Assembly (NCBI GenBank): GCA_002348705.1
Contig: DEAU01000013.1
Coordinates: 1-64,000 of the forward strand
Reading direction: 5' to 3'
Source of the DNA: Candidatus Neomicrothrix sp. UBA2974
Lineage (GTDB): Bacteria > Actinomycetota > Acidimicrobiia > Acidimicrobiales > MedAcidi-G1
DNA: 64,000 nt
The number at the start of each line of letters is the position of its first letter. The first letter of the stretch is position 1. Below, piece after piece: positions 45,169-53,924 of this stretch. The notes under the pieces were generated by a model. That model was not told the DNA's origin and searched no databases. It saw nothing but the letters and a program-made list of their open reading frames with translations. Position numbers and translations under genes: made by a program.

Positions 45169-46800
45169 ATGGTCGACGTGAACCCCTCTCTTGACGACGG
45201 CCTTCCGATAGACGGCCCAGTCCACAGCGCCTCGGCTTGGGCTGGACTGAGAGATCGGGTGGTTGAGGGCACACCCTCGCTCCGTGCCCTGCTGAACAAC
45301 GATCCCGATCGAGGAAAACAGCTGGGAATCAAGTGCGTCGACATCCTCGTCGACCTATCTCGCCAACACCTGACCGACGAGGTTCTCGGACATCTCCAGG
45401 ACCTAGCCCGCCAACGGCGCGTCGTCGAGACCCTTGGACGGGTACTTGCGGGTGACACCGTAAACGGGTCAGAAAACCAAGCGGCATCCCACGGCGCTCT
45501 CCGGGACCGGACCGGAAAACCATCCGGTTCAGATATCGAGGCCGCCCGCCGCACGTTTGACCGAATGACCGATTTGGCGACGGCCATCAGAGATGGCAAG
45601 GCTACCGGGGCCACCGGGCATCGGATCACCGCTCTGGTGCACCTTGGGATCGGCGGAAGCCATCTTGGCCCTGCCCTAGCCGTCGATGCTCTCAAGCACC
45701 ACACCCATCCCGACGTAACTATCAGGTTCTCGTCGGCAATCGACACTGACGATCTAGACGAGGCCCTCAGCGGCCTCGACCCGCAGTCGACTCTGGTGGT
45801 CGTGTGCTCGAAGTCGTTCACCACCATTGAGACGTTGAAAGCACTAGATGCTGCCTTGGATTGGCTTACCGCCGATCTCGGCGATGTCGCAATCGACCAC
45901 GTGATAGCGGTGACTACCGCGGTTCGGCAAGCTCAGGACCGAGGTATCCAAGATGACCACATCCTGAAAGTCCCGGTTTCAGTGGGTGGACGGTTCTCAA
46001 TCGGATCAGCGGTTGGCCTGTCGGTAATGGTGGCGATCGGTCCACAAGCGTTCAGCGAGATGCTGGCCGGAATGAGCGCTGTCGACGCCCAGTCGGCCAC
46101 CCAACCTGTGGAAGAGAACGCTGCGATCCTATTGGCTCTGGTGGATGTATGGAACCGGTGCCATCTGGGACGAGGATCGATGGCCGTCGTGCCCTACGCC
46201 CATCGCCTACGCCTGTTTGTCTCCTGGCTGCAGCAGTTGTCAATGGAGAGTTTGGGCAAGGGGGTATGCCAAAACGGCGATGATCCGGGCACGCCCACCG
46301 GCCCAGTGGTGTGGGGAGCGACTGGAACCGACGCCCAACACGCTTTTTTTCAATTACTACACCAGGGCACTGATGTCGTCCCAGTGGACTTCATCGGCTT
46401 GCTTCAAATGTCCACCAGTCGAGTCGACGATGCCGGAGTGCGCACAAGTGCAAACCTGCTGTTGACCAATCTGGTGGCCCATGCCGACGCCTTAGCCTTT
46501 GGGCGAAACGCGGAAGAGGTCCGCTCCGATGGGGTCGACGAGGCGCTAGTAGCCCACCGCACCTTTCCCGGTGACCGGCCGTCCACAACCGTCTTGTTGC
46601 CCGAGCTAACGCCAACAACACTCGGCCAGCTTATTTCTCTCTACGAAAATCGGACCGTGGCATTCGCTGCCCTTTTGGGCATCAACCCTTTTGATCAGTG
46701 GGGTGTGGAGTTGGGTAAGCGGACGGCACGCGAACTAGCCGATGAATCAATGCCCGAGCATGGCCTGCTCCGCCGGGTCCGATCTCTCGAGGACGAGTGA
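45169..46800 (+). CDS. pgi: Glucose-6-phosphate isomerase
   Basis: Interconverts glucose 6-phosphate and fructose 6-phosphate in glycolysis and gluconeogenesis. 543 residues. Recognised from LVHLGIGGSHLGPALAVDAL, VVCSKSFTTIETLKAL, GGRFSIGSAVGLSVMVAIG, GTDAQHAFFQLLHQGT and NPFDQWGVELGK near the C-terminus, which together hold the phosphate loop and catalytic Glu, His and Lys. The ATG at 45169 is 58 bases after the reductase gene. It ends convergently with hemL, 166 bases apart. Confidence 0.95.
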   Translation: MVDVNPSLDDGLPIDGPVHSASAWAGLRDRVVEGTPSLRALLNNDPDRGKQLGIKCVDILVDLSRQHLTDEVLGHLQDLARQRRVVETLGRVLAGDTVNGSENQAASHGALRDRTGKPSGSDIEAARRTFDRMTDLATAIRDGKATGATGHRITALVHLGIGGSHLGPALAVDALKHHTHPDVTIRFSSAIDTDDLDEALSGLDPQSTLVVVCSKSFTTIETLKALDAALDWLTADLGDVAIDHVIAVTTAVRQAQDRGIQDDHILKVPVSVGGRFSIGSAVGLSVMVAIGPQAFSEMLAGMSAVDAQSATQPVEENAAILLALVDVWNRCHLGRGSMAVVPYAHRLRLFVSWLQQLSMESLGKGVCQNGDDPGTPTGPVVWGATGTDAQHAFFQLLHQGTDVVPVDFIGLLQMSTSRVDDAGVRTSANLLLTNLVAHADALAFGRNAEEVRSDGVDEALVAHRTFPGDRPSTTVLLPELTPTTLGQLISLYENRTVAFAALLGINPFDQWGVELGKRTARELADESMPEHGLLRRVRSLEDE

Positions 46801-46966
46801 GGCGAGTAGCACGTCGCTCCTCCCGGCACATCTCCCAAGTTCCAAGCAGTCAACCACCTCGCAGTCGTGGAGGGGTTTGGCACTGAAGTGTCATCGGAGC
46901 GGCCGGAACAGGCCAGCGTTGGATCGGTAACCCGAAAGGCAGGGGTGGCGAATCGCCCCTAGTCCG

Positions 46967-48226
46967 TCAAATGCTGGCAGCAATCGCGGTAGCCGCCCGG
47001 TCGATGGTCTCATCGACCACAGTTTCACTATGGGCGAGGCTCGGAAACAGCGCCTCGTAAGCACCTGGAGCTAGGGCCACGCCATGATCCAATAAGGCAT
47101 GAAATGCCCGCGGGTACCAACCGTTGTCAGCCAACACCTTCGCCTCATCGAAATCGATCGGCGGCATGTCCCCGAAGTAGAGCCCGAGCAGGGTTCCGAC
47201 CCGAGGCAGAACGGCGGAAAGACCAGCATCGGCGAACGTGCTGGTCAGCCCGTCGGCCAGTTTGGTCGCCACAGCTTCCAGATGGGCGAACGCGCCATCA
47301 TCGAGTAACTCCAACGTGGTGCGTCCAGCCGCCATAGCCAGCGGATTACCTGACAGCGTTCCGCCCTGGTAGACGCCTCCAAGTGGAGCAAGGTGCTCCA
47401 TAACTTCCCACCGGCCGCCGAAAGCACCGACCGGTAAACCTCCACCAATGACCTTGCCGAAACACCATAGGTCCGGGGTTATGCCATACAGCTCTGCGGC
47501 CCCTCCTCGGGCTAACCGGAAGCCAGTGATCACCTCGTCGAAGACAAGCAACGCACCCACCGCATCACAGACGGACCGAAGCCCCTCAAGGAAACCGTCG
47601 GCGGGAGCAACTAGACCCATGTTGGCGGCTACCGGCTCTACGATCACCGCGGCAATGGTCTCGTCTATGTCGGGCACCACGTTGTAGGGAGCAACGATCG
47701 TGTCGGCAACTGCCCCAGCGGTGACGCCGTCACAGCCCGACAAGCCTTGGTTGGCCACACCACTGCCTCCAGCGGCCAGCAACGCATCACCATGACCGTG
47801 GTAACAGCCGGCGAACTTCACAATCCCATCGCGGCCAGTTGCGCCCCGGGCTAGACGGATAGCAGACATGGTCGCCTCCGTCCCTGACGAGACGAATCTC
47901 ACGGCTTGGAGACCGGCTATACGGTCCACGACCATCTCGGCCAACACGACTTCGGATTCGGTGGGCGCCCCATAACTGGTGCCGTCCGATGCCGCACGAG
48001 TGACGGCCTCTACTACCGCCGGGTGGGCATGACCAAGAATCCCAGGCCCGTAGGACTGCACATAGTCGATGTAGCGTCGACCTTCAGAGTCCCAGATATA
48101 CGGACCCTCCGCTCGTTCAACGAAGTACGGCGTTCCCCCAACCGAACCGAAGGCTCGAACAGGAGAATTGACCCCACCAGGGATTACTCGGAGTGCCCGT
48201 TCAAAGAGTTCGAGGTTAGTACCCAC
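46967..48226 (-). CDS. hemL: Glutamate-1-semialdehyde 2,1-aminomutase
   Basis: PLP enzyme that makes 5-aminolevulinate from the product of HemA, completing the C5 route. 419 residues. Motifs: RVIPGGVNSPVRAFGSVGG, FVSSGTEATMSAIRLARGAT, LLVFDEVITGFRLARGG and the PLP lysine in DLWCFGKVIGGGLPVGAFGG. GTG start 48226 with GGAG about eight bases upstream. It follows hemB by 11 bases. Confidence 0.97.
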   Translation of the reverse strand: MGTNLELFERALRVIPGGVNSPVRAFGSVGGTPYFVERAEGPYIWDSEGRRYIDYVQSYGPGILGHAHPAVVEAVTRAASDGTSYGAPTESEVVLAEMVVDRIAGLQAVRFVSSGTEATMSAIRLARGATGRDGIVKFAGCYHGHGDALLAAGGSGVANQGLSGCDGVTAGAVADTIVAPYNVVPDIDETIAAVIVEPVAANMGLVAPADGFLEGLRSVCDAVGALLVFDEVITGFRLARGGAAELYGITPDLWCFGKVIGGGLPVGAFGGRWEVMEHLAPLGGVYQGGTLSGNPLAMAAGRTTLELLDDGAFAHLEAVATKLADGLTSTFADAGLSAVLPRVGTLLGLYFGDMPPIDFDEAKVLADNGWYPRAFHALLDHGVALAPGAYEALFPSLAHSETVVDETIDRAATAIAASI

Positions 48227-48237
48227 GCCGCACTCCG

Positions 48238-49218
48238 TCAGCCGATCAGTTCGGCAGCCCGACGAGCCAGATAGGAGAGAATCATGTCGGCTCCGGCTCG
48301 GCGAATGGAGAGCAGGTGCTCCAGGCCGACAGCGTCACCATCTAGCCAACCGTTGGCTGCCGCAGCCTGCACCATCGCGTACTCGCCACTCACGTGATAG
48401 GCGGCCACTGGCACGTCTACAGCCGCGCGAACATCCGCGATGACATCAAGATACGCAAGCGCCGGCTTAACCATGACCATGTCGGCACCTTGGTCAAGGT
48501 CGTTACAGACCTCGACCAGCGCCTCTCGAGCATTTGGCGGGTCCTGTTGGTATCCCTTCCGGTCACCACCATCGGCTATCTGGACGTCAACGGCATCCCG
48601 GAACGGGCCGTAGAGCGCCGAGGCGTACTTGGCGGCATAGGCAAGGATGGCCACTTGGTCGTGGCCAGCATCATCTAGAGCAGAACGGATGGCTGCCACC
48701 TGCCCATCCATCATCCCCGAGGGGGCGGTCACGTCAGCTCCGGCATCGGCCTGAGCCACAGCGGCTCGGGCGTAGAGCTCCAACGTGGCGTCGTTGTCGA
48801 CCGAGCCGCAGCCGTCTAGAACGCCGCAGTGGCCATGGTCGGTGTACTCATCGACGCATAAGTCGGTCATTAGGACAACGTCATCACCCACCTCATCGCG
48901 CAAGTCACACAATGCGACCTGAACTATTCCGTCGGGATTCCACGCTTCCGAGCCCACAGCATCCTTCCGTTCCGGGATGCCGAAAATGATTACAGCCGGG
49001 ACCCCGAGATCGCGCAGGGCGACCACCTCGCCTCGCAGACTGTTCCGGGTGTGTTGGAAAACACCAGGTAACGAGGCAACCGGCTGGGGTTCTTCGATGC
49101 CCTCGCGAACGAAGAGTGGTGCTACTAGGTCGTCGACTGACAGCCGCGTCTCGGCCACCAGTCGTCGCATGGCTGCACTGCGGCGCATACGGCGGGGGCG
49201 CGACTCGGGATAGGCCAT
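48238..49218 (-). CDS. hemB: Delta-aminolevulinic acid dehydratase (porphobilinogen synthase)
   Basis: Condenses two aminolevulinates to porphobilinogen. 326 residues. The metal-site region reads TDLCVDEYTDHGHCGVLDG, with Cys residues of the zinc-type enzyme. Schiff-base lysines are in AYAAKYASALYGPFRDA and ADMVMVKPALAYLD. The N-terminal arm RPRRMRRSAAMRRLVAETRL is typical. It is flanked by hemD and hemL on the same strand. Confidence 0.97.
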   Translation of the reverse strand: MAYPESRPRRMRRSAAMRRLVAETRLSVDDLVAPLFVREGIEEPQPVASLPGVFQHTRNSLRGEVVALRDLGVPAVIIFGIPERKDAVGSEAWNPDGIVQVALCDLRDEVGDDVVLMTDLCVDEYTDHGHCGVLDGCGSVDNDATLELYARAAVAQADAGADVTAPSGMMDGQVAAIRSALDDAGHDQVAILAYAAKYASALYGPFRDAVDVQIADGGDRKGYQQDPPNAREALVEVCNDLDQGADMVMVKPALAYLDVIADVRAAVDVPVAAYHVSGEYAMVQAAAANGWLDGDAVGLEHLLSIRRAGADMILSYLARRAAELIG

Positions 49219-49279
49219 GAAAGAGAGCCTACGGAGGACATGACGACTGGCCCCCAGTGGATGGTCGAACTATCGGCAC

Positions 49280-50038
49280 TCAGGCCCCATTAGCCGCCCA
49301 GCACTCGACCGCGTCGACCAGCCCAGCCACTGAATGAGGATCGGCCTCAATAACCTGATAGCCGGCTGCTCGGGCGGCTGCTGCGCTGATCGGTCCAATG
49401 CAAGCTGCGGCCGCCGGCCGATGGCCGCCGACGATCGCCGAGAATCGCCTGACTGTCGACTCCGAGGTGAAGGTAACCAAGTCGGCGTCCCTAGCGGCGA
49501 GCAGAACATCAGGCTCGACCATCGGCTCGACATTTCGGTAAGCGACAACAACGTCAACTTCCCAGCCGGCAGCCCGGAGCCCATCGGGCAGGACATCACG
49601 AGCTAACTCAGCCCGAGCCAAAAGCACTCGTCCCCCTTCAGGCGGAGGTGCAGGGAAGTCTTCAAGCAATCCTTCGGCGACGGCTCGACCGGGAACTAGC
49701 TCTACTGAATAACCCGCCGCGCGCAATGGCTCCGCTGTCTTCGGTCCGACGGCGGCCAATCGTCCTGGTATCTGGCGGCCTAGAAGTAATTCAGCTACCC
49801 GCCGAGCGCCATTAGGTGAGGTCACGACCAGCCAGTCGTTGACGGAGCTGTCAGCGATAATGGCATCAATCGCAGATGCCAAAGCCAACCCTTGGTCGAG
49901 TGGTTCGGCAATGGCCACAACGGGCATCTCGACCACGGTGGCACCTCGGTCAATCAAGGCATCGGCCAGTGATCCGGCTTGGCCGGCAGCCCGGGTGACC
50001 ACAACCGTCTTCCCAGCCAACGACACCGAAATGGTCAT
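49280..50038 (-). CDS. hemD: Uroporphyrinogen-III synthase
   Basis: Cyclises and inverts ring D of hydroxymethylbilane. The family is poorly conserved, but the 252-residue protein shows the expected two-lobed pattern: GKTVVVTRAAGQAGSLADAL at the start, WLVVTSPNGARRVAELLL in lobe one, and LVTFTSESTVRRFSAIVGG with ACIGPISAAAARAAGYQV in lobe two. ATG start overlaps the hemC stop (ATGA), which strongly supports the call. Confidence 0.92.
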   Translation of the reverse strand: MTISVSLAGKTVVVTRAAGQAGSLADALIDRGATVVEMPVVAIAEPLDQGLALASAIDAIIADSSVNDWLVVTSPNGARRVAELLLGRQIPGRLAAVGPKTAEPLRAAGYSVELVPGRAVAEGLLEDFPAPPPEGGRVLLARAELARDVLPDGLRAAGWEVDVVVAYRNVEPMVEPDVLLAARDADLVTFTSESTVRRFSAIVGGHRPAAAACIGPISAAAARAAGYQVIEADPHSVAGLVDAVECWAANGA

Positions 50039-50937
50039 CGGCCTAGGAGGGCTGATCCACCCTGGTCGTCAAGTAGACACCTAGCGACAGCCCGCCCTAG
50101 CGCAGGTCCATCGACGCCTCGAAGATCGGCCCGCAAGAGCGTCGAACCATCGGCTGAGGAGAGGGCCCCCCTCAATACCAATTCGTCACTGTGCAACTCT
50201 GCATGGGCAGCAATAGGCAAGTCGCAGCCGGCGCCCAATTCTCTGAGGAAAGCCCTCTCAGCATCCACGCACCGGCGAGATGCATGATGGTCGATTGCCA
50301 CCAGTAGTTTCTGGGTGACCTCGTCGTCCGCTCGACACTCGACGGCTAGGGCCCCCTGCCCGACTTGGGGAAGCAGGACGTCGGATTCCAGCCTGTCTAC
50401 GACATTCGGTTGTATGCCAAGACGGTCGATTGCCGCAGCAGCAATCACGGCAGCATCGAAGTCAGCGGCTTTCTGGATACGTGTCCCGATATTTCCCCGC
50501 AGCCCGGCAAAGGAGAGATCGGGTCGCAAATGGGCAAGATGAGCCCGTCGGCGGATCGACCCTGTAGCCACCGTGGCCCCAGCCCTTAGGTCATCCCAGC
50601 GACATCCGACCAGAGCATCACGGGGATCGGCCCGCTCGGGAACGGAGACGAGAATCAGATCTTCGATCGTTATCGCTGGAAGGTCCTTTGCCGAATGCAC
50701 GGCCACGTCAGCTCGACCAGCAAGAACCGCCGCCTGAACCTCCTTGACGAATACCCCCTGACCACCCATCTGTTCAAGTGAGGTGGTGCGATCACGATCG
50801 CCTGTGGTCTCCACAACGACGAATACGACCTCTAGGTCGGAATCGAGTCCAGGGTGGGCGGCTAATAGTAGGTCGACGACCCGGTCGGCCTGCCAGCGTG
50901 CCAGAGCGCTTCCCCGAGTGGCTACCCGGATGCGCAC
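50035..50937 (-). CDS. hemC: Hydroxymethylbilane synthase (porphobilinogen deaminase)
   Basis: Builds the linear tetrapyrrole from four porphobilinogens on a dipyrromethane cofactor. The start is GTG 50937 (RIRVATRGSALARWQADRVV); the frame extends 23 codons further up into hemA sequence without support. 300 residues. Motifs: HSAKDLPAI, PERADPRDALVG, TGSIRRRAHLAHLRPDL and the substrate-site RGNIGTRIQKA. The cofactor Cys is in LGAGCDLPIAAHAEL. 25 bases after hemA. Confidence 0.96.
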   Translation of the reverse strand: MRIRVATRGSALARWQADRVVDLLLAAHPGLDSDLEVVFVVVETTGDRDRTTSLEQMGGQGVFVKEVQAAVLAGRADVAVHSAKDLPAITIEDLILVSVPERADPRDALVGCRWDDLRAGATVATGSIRRRAHLAHLRPDLSFAGLRGNIGTRIQKAADFDAAVIAAAAIDRLGIQPNVVDRLESDVLLPQVGQGALAVECRADDEVTQKLLVAIDHHASRRCVDAERAFLRELGAGCDLPIAAHAELHSDELVLRGALSSADGSTLLRADLRGVDGPALGRAVARCLLDDQGGSALLGR

Positions 50938-50962
50938 AGTCGTCCCAAGTCCTAGGACGGGA

Positions 50963-52222
50963 CTACAGATCGAAGAGGTCGCGCAGCGCCTCGGCCAAAC
51001 GCTCACCCCGGGCTGAACCAGCGGCGTCTTTCATCCTGATCGTCGGCTCGTGCAAGAGTTTGCCAACGATGCCGGCCGCGAGACCATCTACGGCCTCCCG
51101 TTGGCGTTCATCCAGGTTGCCTAAGCGGCCGACGAACTTCTCCATCTCAGCGGACCGAACGGCTTCACCGCGAGCCCGCAGACTGGCAACCAGTGGGGCA
51201 ACGGACCTTGCCGTCGATTCACCGACATAGCGATCCAACTCGACGTCAACGATTGCCTGCACGGCAGCCACCTCACGCTGACGCTCACGGATGCCTGTCT
51301 CGGCAAAATCGCGTAGGTCATCCATGTCCAGCAGCGTGATGCCCTCGATCTCGCCGGCAGCCGGATCGACGTCACGGGGCACGGCGATGTCCACGACCAA
51401 CAACCCCCGACCATGCCGTTCGCCGACAACGGTGGCCAGATCACCATGTTCGAGGATCACCGCTGATGCTCCGGTGGAAGTGAGGAGCACGTCTACCTCG
51501 GCGAGGTGGTGGGGCAAATCGTCAAGACGCACAGCGTTCCCGCCTAGGCGTTCGGACACTTCGACAGCACGCTCCCAAGTGCGATTGGCAACCAGAATCT
51601 GAGCTACGCCACCGCCATGAAGTGCGCGAGCCAGACCCTCACCTATCTCACCCGCACCAACTACCAGGACCCGTCGCCCCTCAAGCGTGCCGAGGCGGTC
51701 GGTGGCCATGGCCACCGCCGCCTGTGAAACCGAGGTGATGTTGCGCGAGATGGCCGTCTCAGTCCGAACCCGCTTGCCGACCTCTAGTGCGTGACGGAAC
51801 AACGGGTTGAGTACCGGCCCTACAGCTCCTTCGTCGGCTGCCGTCTCCCAGGCAATGCGGACCTGTCCCAATATCTCGTGCTCGCCAAGGACGGCCGAGT
51901 CAAGGCCTGAGGCAACCGAGAAAAGGTGGCGCGCCGCATCGGCGTCGTACAGGCCGACGAGGTGGTCAGAGAACTCCTCGGGGACGACATGGGAGACCTC
52001 GGCGAAGAAGTTCCTAATGTCCTGATAGGCGCCGTGGAACTTCTCAGCGAAGGCGTAGACCTCGATTCGGTTACACGTCGAGAGCACCACGGCTTCAGTG
52101 ATGTTCTCGCGTGAAGTGAGGTCGGACAGAGCCTTGGGGAGACGCGAGGCGGGCACCGTCATCCGCTCGAGTAGATCGAGCGGCACGCTGCGATGGTTTA
52201 GTCCGACGGCGACGACCGACAA
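50963..52222 (-). CDS. hemA: Glutamyl-tRNA reductase
   Basis: First committed step of C5-type tetrapyrrole synthesis, reducing Glu-tRNA to glutamate-1-semialdehyde with NADPH. 419 residues. The catalytic Cys is in VVLSTCNRIEVYAF; GLNHRSVPLDLLE, ASGLDSAVLGEHEILGQVR and the NADPH site VLVVGAGEIGEGLARAL are present. TTG start at 52222, with AGGAG nine bases upstream. It follows rex by about 170 bases, as in Streptomyces, where Rex represses rex-hemACD. Confidence 0.97.
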   Translation of the reverse strand: MSVVAVGLNHRSVPLDLLERMTVPASRLPKALSDLTSRENITEAVVLSTCNRIEVYAFAEKFHGAYQDIRNFFAEVSHVVPEEFSDHLVGLYDADAARHLFSVASGLDSAVLGEHEILGQVRIAWETAADEGAVGPVLNPLFRHALEVGKRVRTETAISRNITSVSQAAVAMATDRLGTLEGRRVLVVGAGEIGEGLARALHGGGVAQILVANRTWERAVEVSERLGGNAVRLDDLPHHLAEVDVLLTSTGASAVILEHGDLATVVGERHGRGLLVVDIAVPRDVDPAAGEIEGITLLDMDDLRDFAETGIRERQREVAAVQAIVDVELDRYVGESTARSVAPLVASLRARGEAVRSAEMEKFVGRLGNLDERQREAVDGLAAGIVGKLLHEPTIRMKDAAGSARGERLAEALRDLFDL

Positions 52223-52395
52223 GGGCCGCTACTCCTGATTCTCTGGCATGGTGGGCAAGACCCACGTCCAGTTGTTGGGCGATTGATAAACGGCAGTGAA
52301 CTCCGTAGTTGGTCCCCAGCATTCCCGATAGCAGGGGTCGCTTCCAACCCCTACGCAAAGTACCGACGGTCTGCCGGAGAAAACACTCAACTTAA

Positions 52396-53067
52396 TCACC
52401 CGGAAACCAGCGAGGTGTCGCTGTCTCCGGTTCGGCGATGCTGGTGGTATCCGAGAATTTGCAACTCGGTAGCCAAGTCAACCTGCCGGATGTCGACGAA
52501 GTTAGGCACCGCCACTACCGCCGGGGCAAAGTTCAGAATTGACCGTATGCCAGCTTGGACGAGTCGGTCGACGGCCTCTTGAGCGGCATTGGCTGGCGTG
52601 GCAACAATCCCCACCGTCGCTTCTGTTTGGGCCACCACATCAGCGAGCTCGCCGACCGGTCGAACCACCGTCCCGGCGACCTTACGGCCGACCACCATCG
52701 GGTCAGCGTCCACCAGCCCGGCTATCGGAAAGCCCCCCGCTAGAAATCCGTCATAACGACTAAGGGCCCGCCCCAGATTACCGACACCGACGATGACAAC
52801 GGGACTAGATCGACTACCCCCAAGGACGACTCTGATCTCGGCTAACAGGTGGCCGACCTCGTATCCCACACCACGTGTGCCGTGGGCATGAAGGTATGAG
52901 AGGTCCTTGCGAACGTTCGCGGCGTTTACACCGGCCAATTCTGCTAGGGAGACCGAGGACACCATCTCGACTCCGGTGTCGGCCAACTCCAACAAGCCCC
53001 GCAGGTAGACGGGCAAGCGAGCCACCGTTGCGTCGGGTATCGACTCAATAGTGCCGACCTCACTCAT
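52396..53067 (-). CDS. rex: Redox-sensing transcriptional repressor Rex
   Basis: Dimeric repressor that leaves DNA when NADH rises relative to NAD+. 223 residues. N-terminal winged helix with ATVARLPVYLRGLLEL and ANVRKDLSYLHAHGTRGVGY (recognition helix). Rossmann domain with VVIVGVGNLGRALSRYDGF for NAD(H). C-terminal domain-swap helix near VDIRQVDLATELQILGYHQH. It heads the haem operon. A matching palindrome lies 19 bases upstream of its start, indicating autoregulation. Confidence 0.96.
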   Translation of the reverse strand: MSEVGTIESIPDATVARLPVYLRGLLELADTGVEMVSSVSLAELAGVNAANVRKDLSYLHAHGTRGVGYEVGHLLAEIRVVLGGSRSSPVVIVGVGNLGRALSRYDGFLAGGFPIAGLVDADPMVVGRKVAGTVVRPVGELADVVAQTEATVGIVATPANAAQEAVDRLVQAGIRSILNFAPAVVAVPNFVDIRQVDLATELQILGYHQHRRTGDSDTSLVSG

Positions 53068-53085
53068 GAACGAAACCTACGCTCT

Positions 53086-53101
53086 TGTGCACCGGTTCAC
53101 A
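53086..53101. promoter_or_regulatory. Putative Rex operator between rex and a divergent membrane protein gene
   Basis: TGTGCACCGGTTCACA is a 16-base inverted repeat with one mismatched pair and matches the Rex pattern TGTG-N8-CACA, preceded by T as in TTGTG. It is 19 bases upstream of the rex start and 40 bases upstream of the GTG of the divergent gene, so it could regulate both. Confidence 0.78.
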
Positions 53102-53140
53102 TGGCACTGATTGGCTATTCGACCAATACCGTGTGGCCTT

Positions 53141-53812
53141 GTGGATGTCCAGACGTCGATCGCTGCGGCGGCCACTCTCGTGTCTCTGGCATTCGCCGCC
53201 ACGGTGCTTGAACGCTGGATCGACCGGAAGAGACCTCAGGACGCCGCTTGGGCCTGCTCTCTAGTCCTATTCGCGCTAGGAGCAGCATCACTGTGGTGGG
53301 GCGCGACGGCCGGATGGTCGGCTGGACCATTCCGAGCCTTTTACGTTTTTGGAGCCGTCCTGAACGTTCCCATACTGGCTCTAGGAACCATCTACCTGCT
53401 GGCCGCTCGACGCACCGCCGATTGGATCGCCGTGGTGGTGGTCATGGCCTGTGCTTTCGCCGCCGGGATCGTCGCCGCCGCACCCATTACCGGAACATTC
53501 CTGGCTGACGAACTTCCACGTGGCAGCGACGTTTTCGGGCCCGGACCCCGGATAGCAGCCGCAGTGGCCTCCTCTCTGGGCGCTCTCGTAGTAATCGCCG
53601 GCTCAGGCTGGTCGATCGTCCGCTTACTACGGATGGGTATCCGCCGGGGAGCAATTGGTAACGGGCTTATCGTGGCTGGGGCGCTCGTTCTCAGTTGGGG
53701 CGGACTCCTCAATTCAGTCCTCGACGAGATGACCGGCTTCGCTGTGTCGCTGCTTGTCGGAATCTCACTTATCTTCGCCGGAGCCCTCACCGCCACCGGT
53801 ACTCGTCGCTGA
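53141..53812 (+). CDS. Polytopic membrane protein of unknown function, divergent from rex
   Basis: About 223 residues and seven hydrophobic helices with short loops (for example IAAAATLVSLAFAATVLERW, WACSLVLFALGAASLWWGAT and IAVVVVMACAFAAGIVAAAP). No catalytic motif or haem ligand pattern stands out. The start is placed at GTG 53141 just before the first helix; TTG 53111 would add ten residues. No ribosome site is seen, so the mRNA may be leaderless. Sharing the Rex-type palindrome with rex makes a redox-linked role possible. Confidence 0.7.
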   Translation: MDVQTSIAAAATLVSLAFAATVLERWIDRKRPQDAAWACSLVLFALGAASLWWGATAGWSAGPFRAFYVFGAVLNVPILALGTIYLLAARRTADWIAVVVVMACAFAAGIVAAAPITGTFLADELPRGSDVFGPGPRIAAAVASSLGALVVIAGSGWSIVRLLRMGIRRGAIGNGLIVAGALVLSWGGLLNSVLDEMTGFAVSLLVGISLIFAGALTATGTRR

Positions 53813-53834
53813 CTGCCCGATCGACCGCCGCGGA

Positions 53835-53924
53835 CTAGTCCACTAAGAAGACGAACTGGAGCACTGCCGCACCGAGGATGGCCACCAGCAGTGCAGCGGT
53901 CGCGATAGTTGTTCCAAGGCGCAT
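53835..53924 (-). CDS. 29-residue membrane microprotein coupled to the SAM hydrolase gene
   Basis: The ATG at 53924 shares its A with the TAA of the preceding gene (TAATG), and the frame ends in TAG at 53835. The product is a single hydrophobic helix: MRLGTTIATAALLVAILGAA followed by nine residues ending VFLVD. Both the overlap start and the clean hydrophobic profile support translation, but conservation could not be tested. Function unknown. Confidence 0.5.
   Translation of the reverse strand: MRLGTTIATAALLVAILGAAVLQFVFLVD

Noticed and set aside
46801..46966. Bidirectional terminator between pgi and hemL (GGGGTGGCGAATCGCCCC near 46942-46959)
   Set aside because: The stem is imperfect and has no T-run on either side, so it is not called a terminator.
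52223..52395. Possible separate Rex site or promoter between rex and hemA
   Set aside because: No TGTG-N8-CACA palindrome is present in this gap; hemA is more simply read through from rex.
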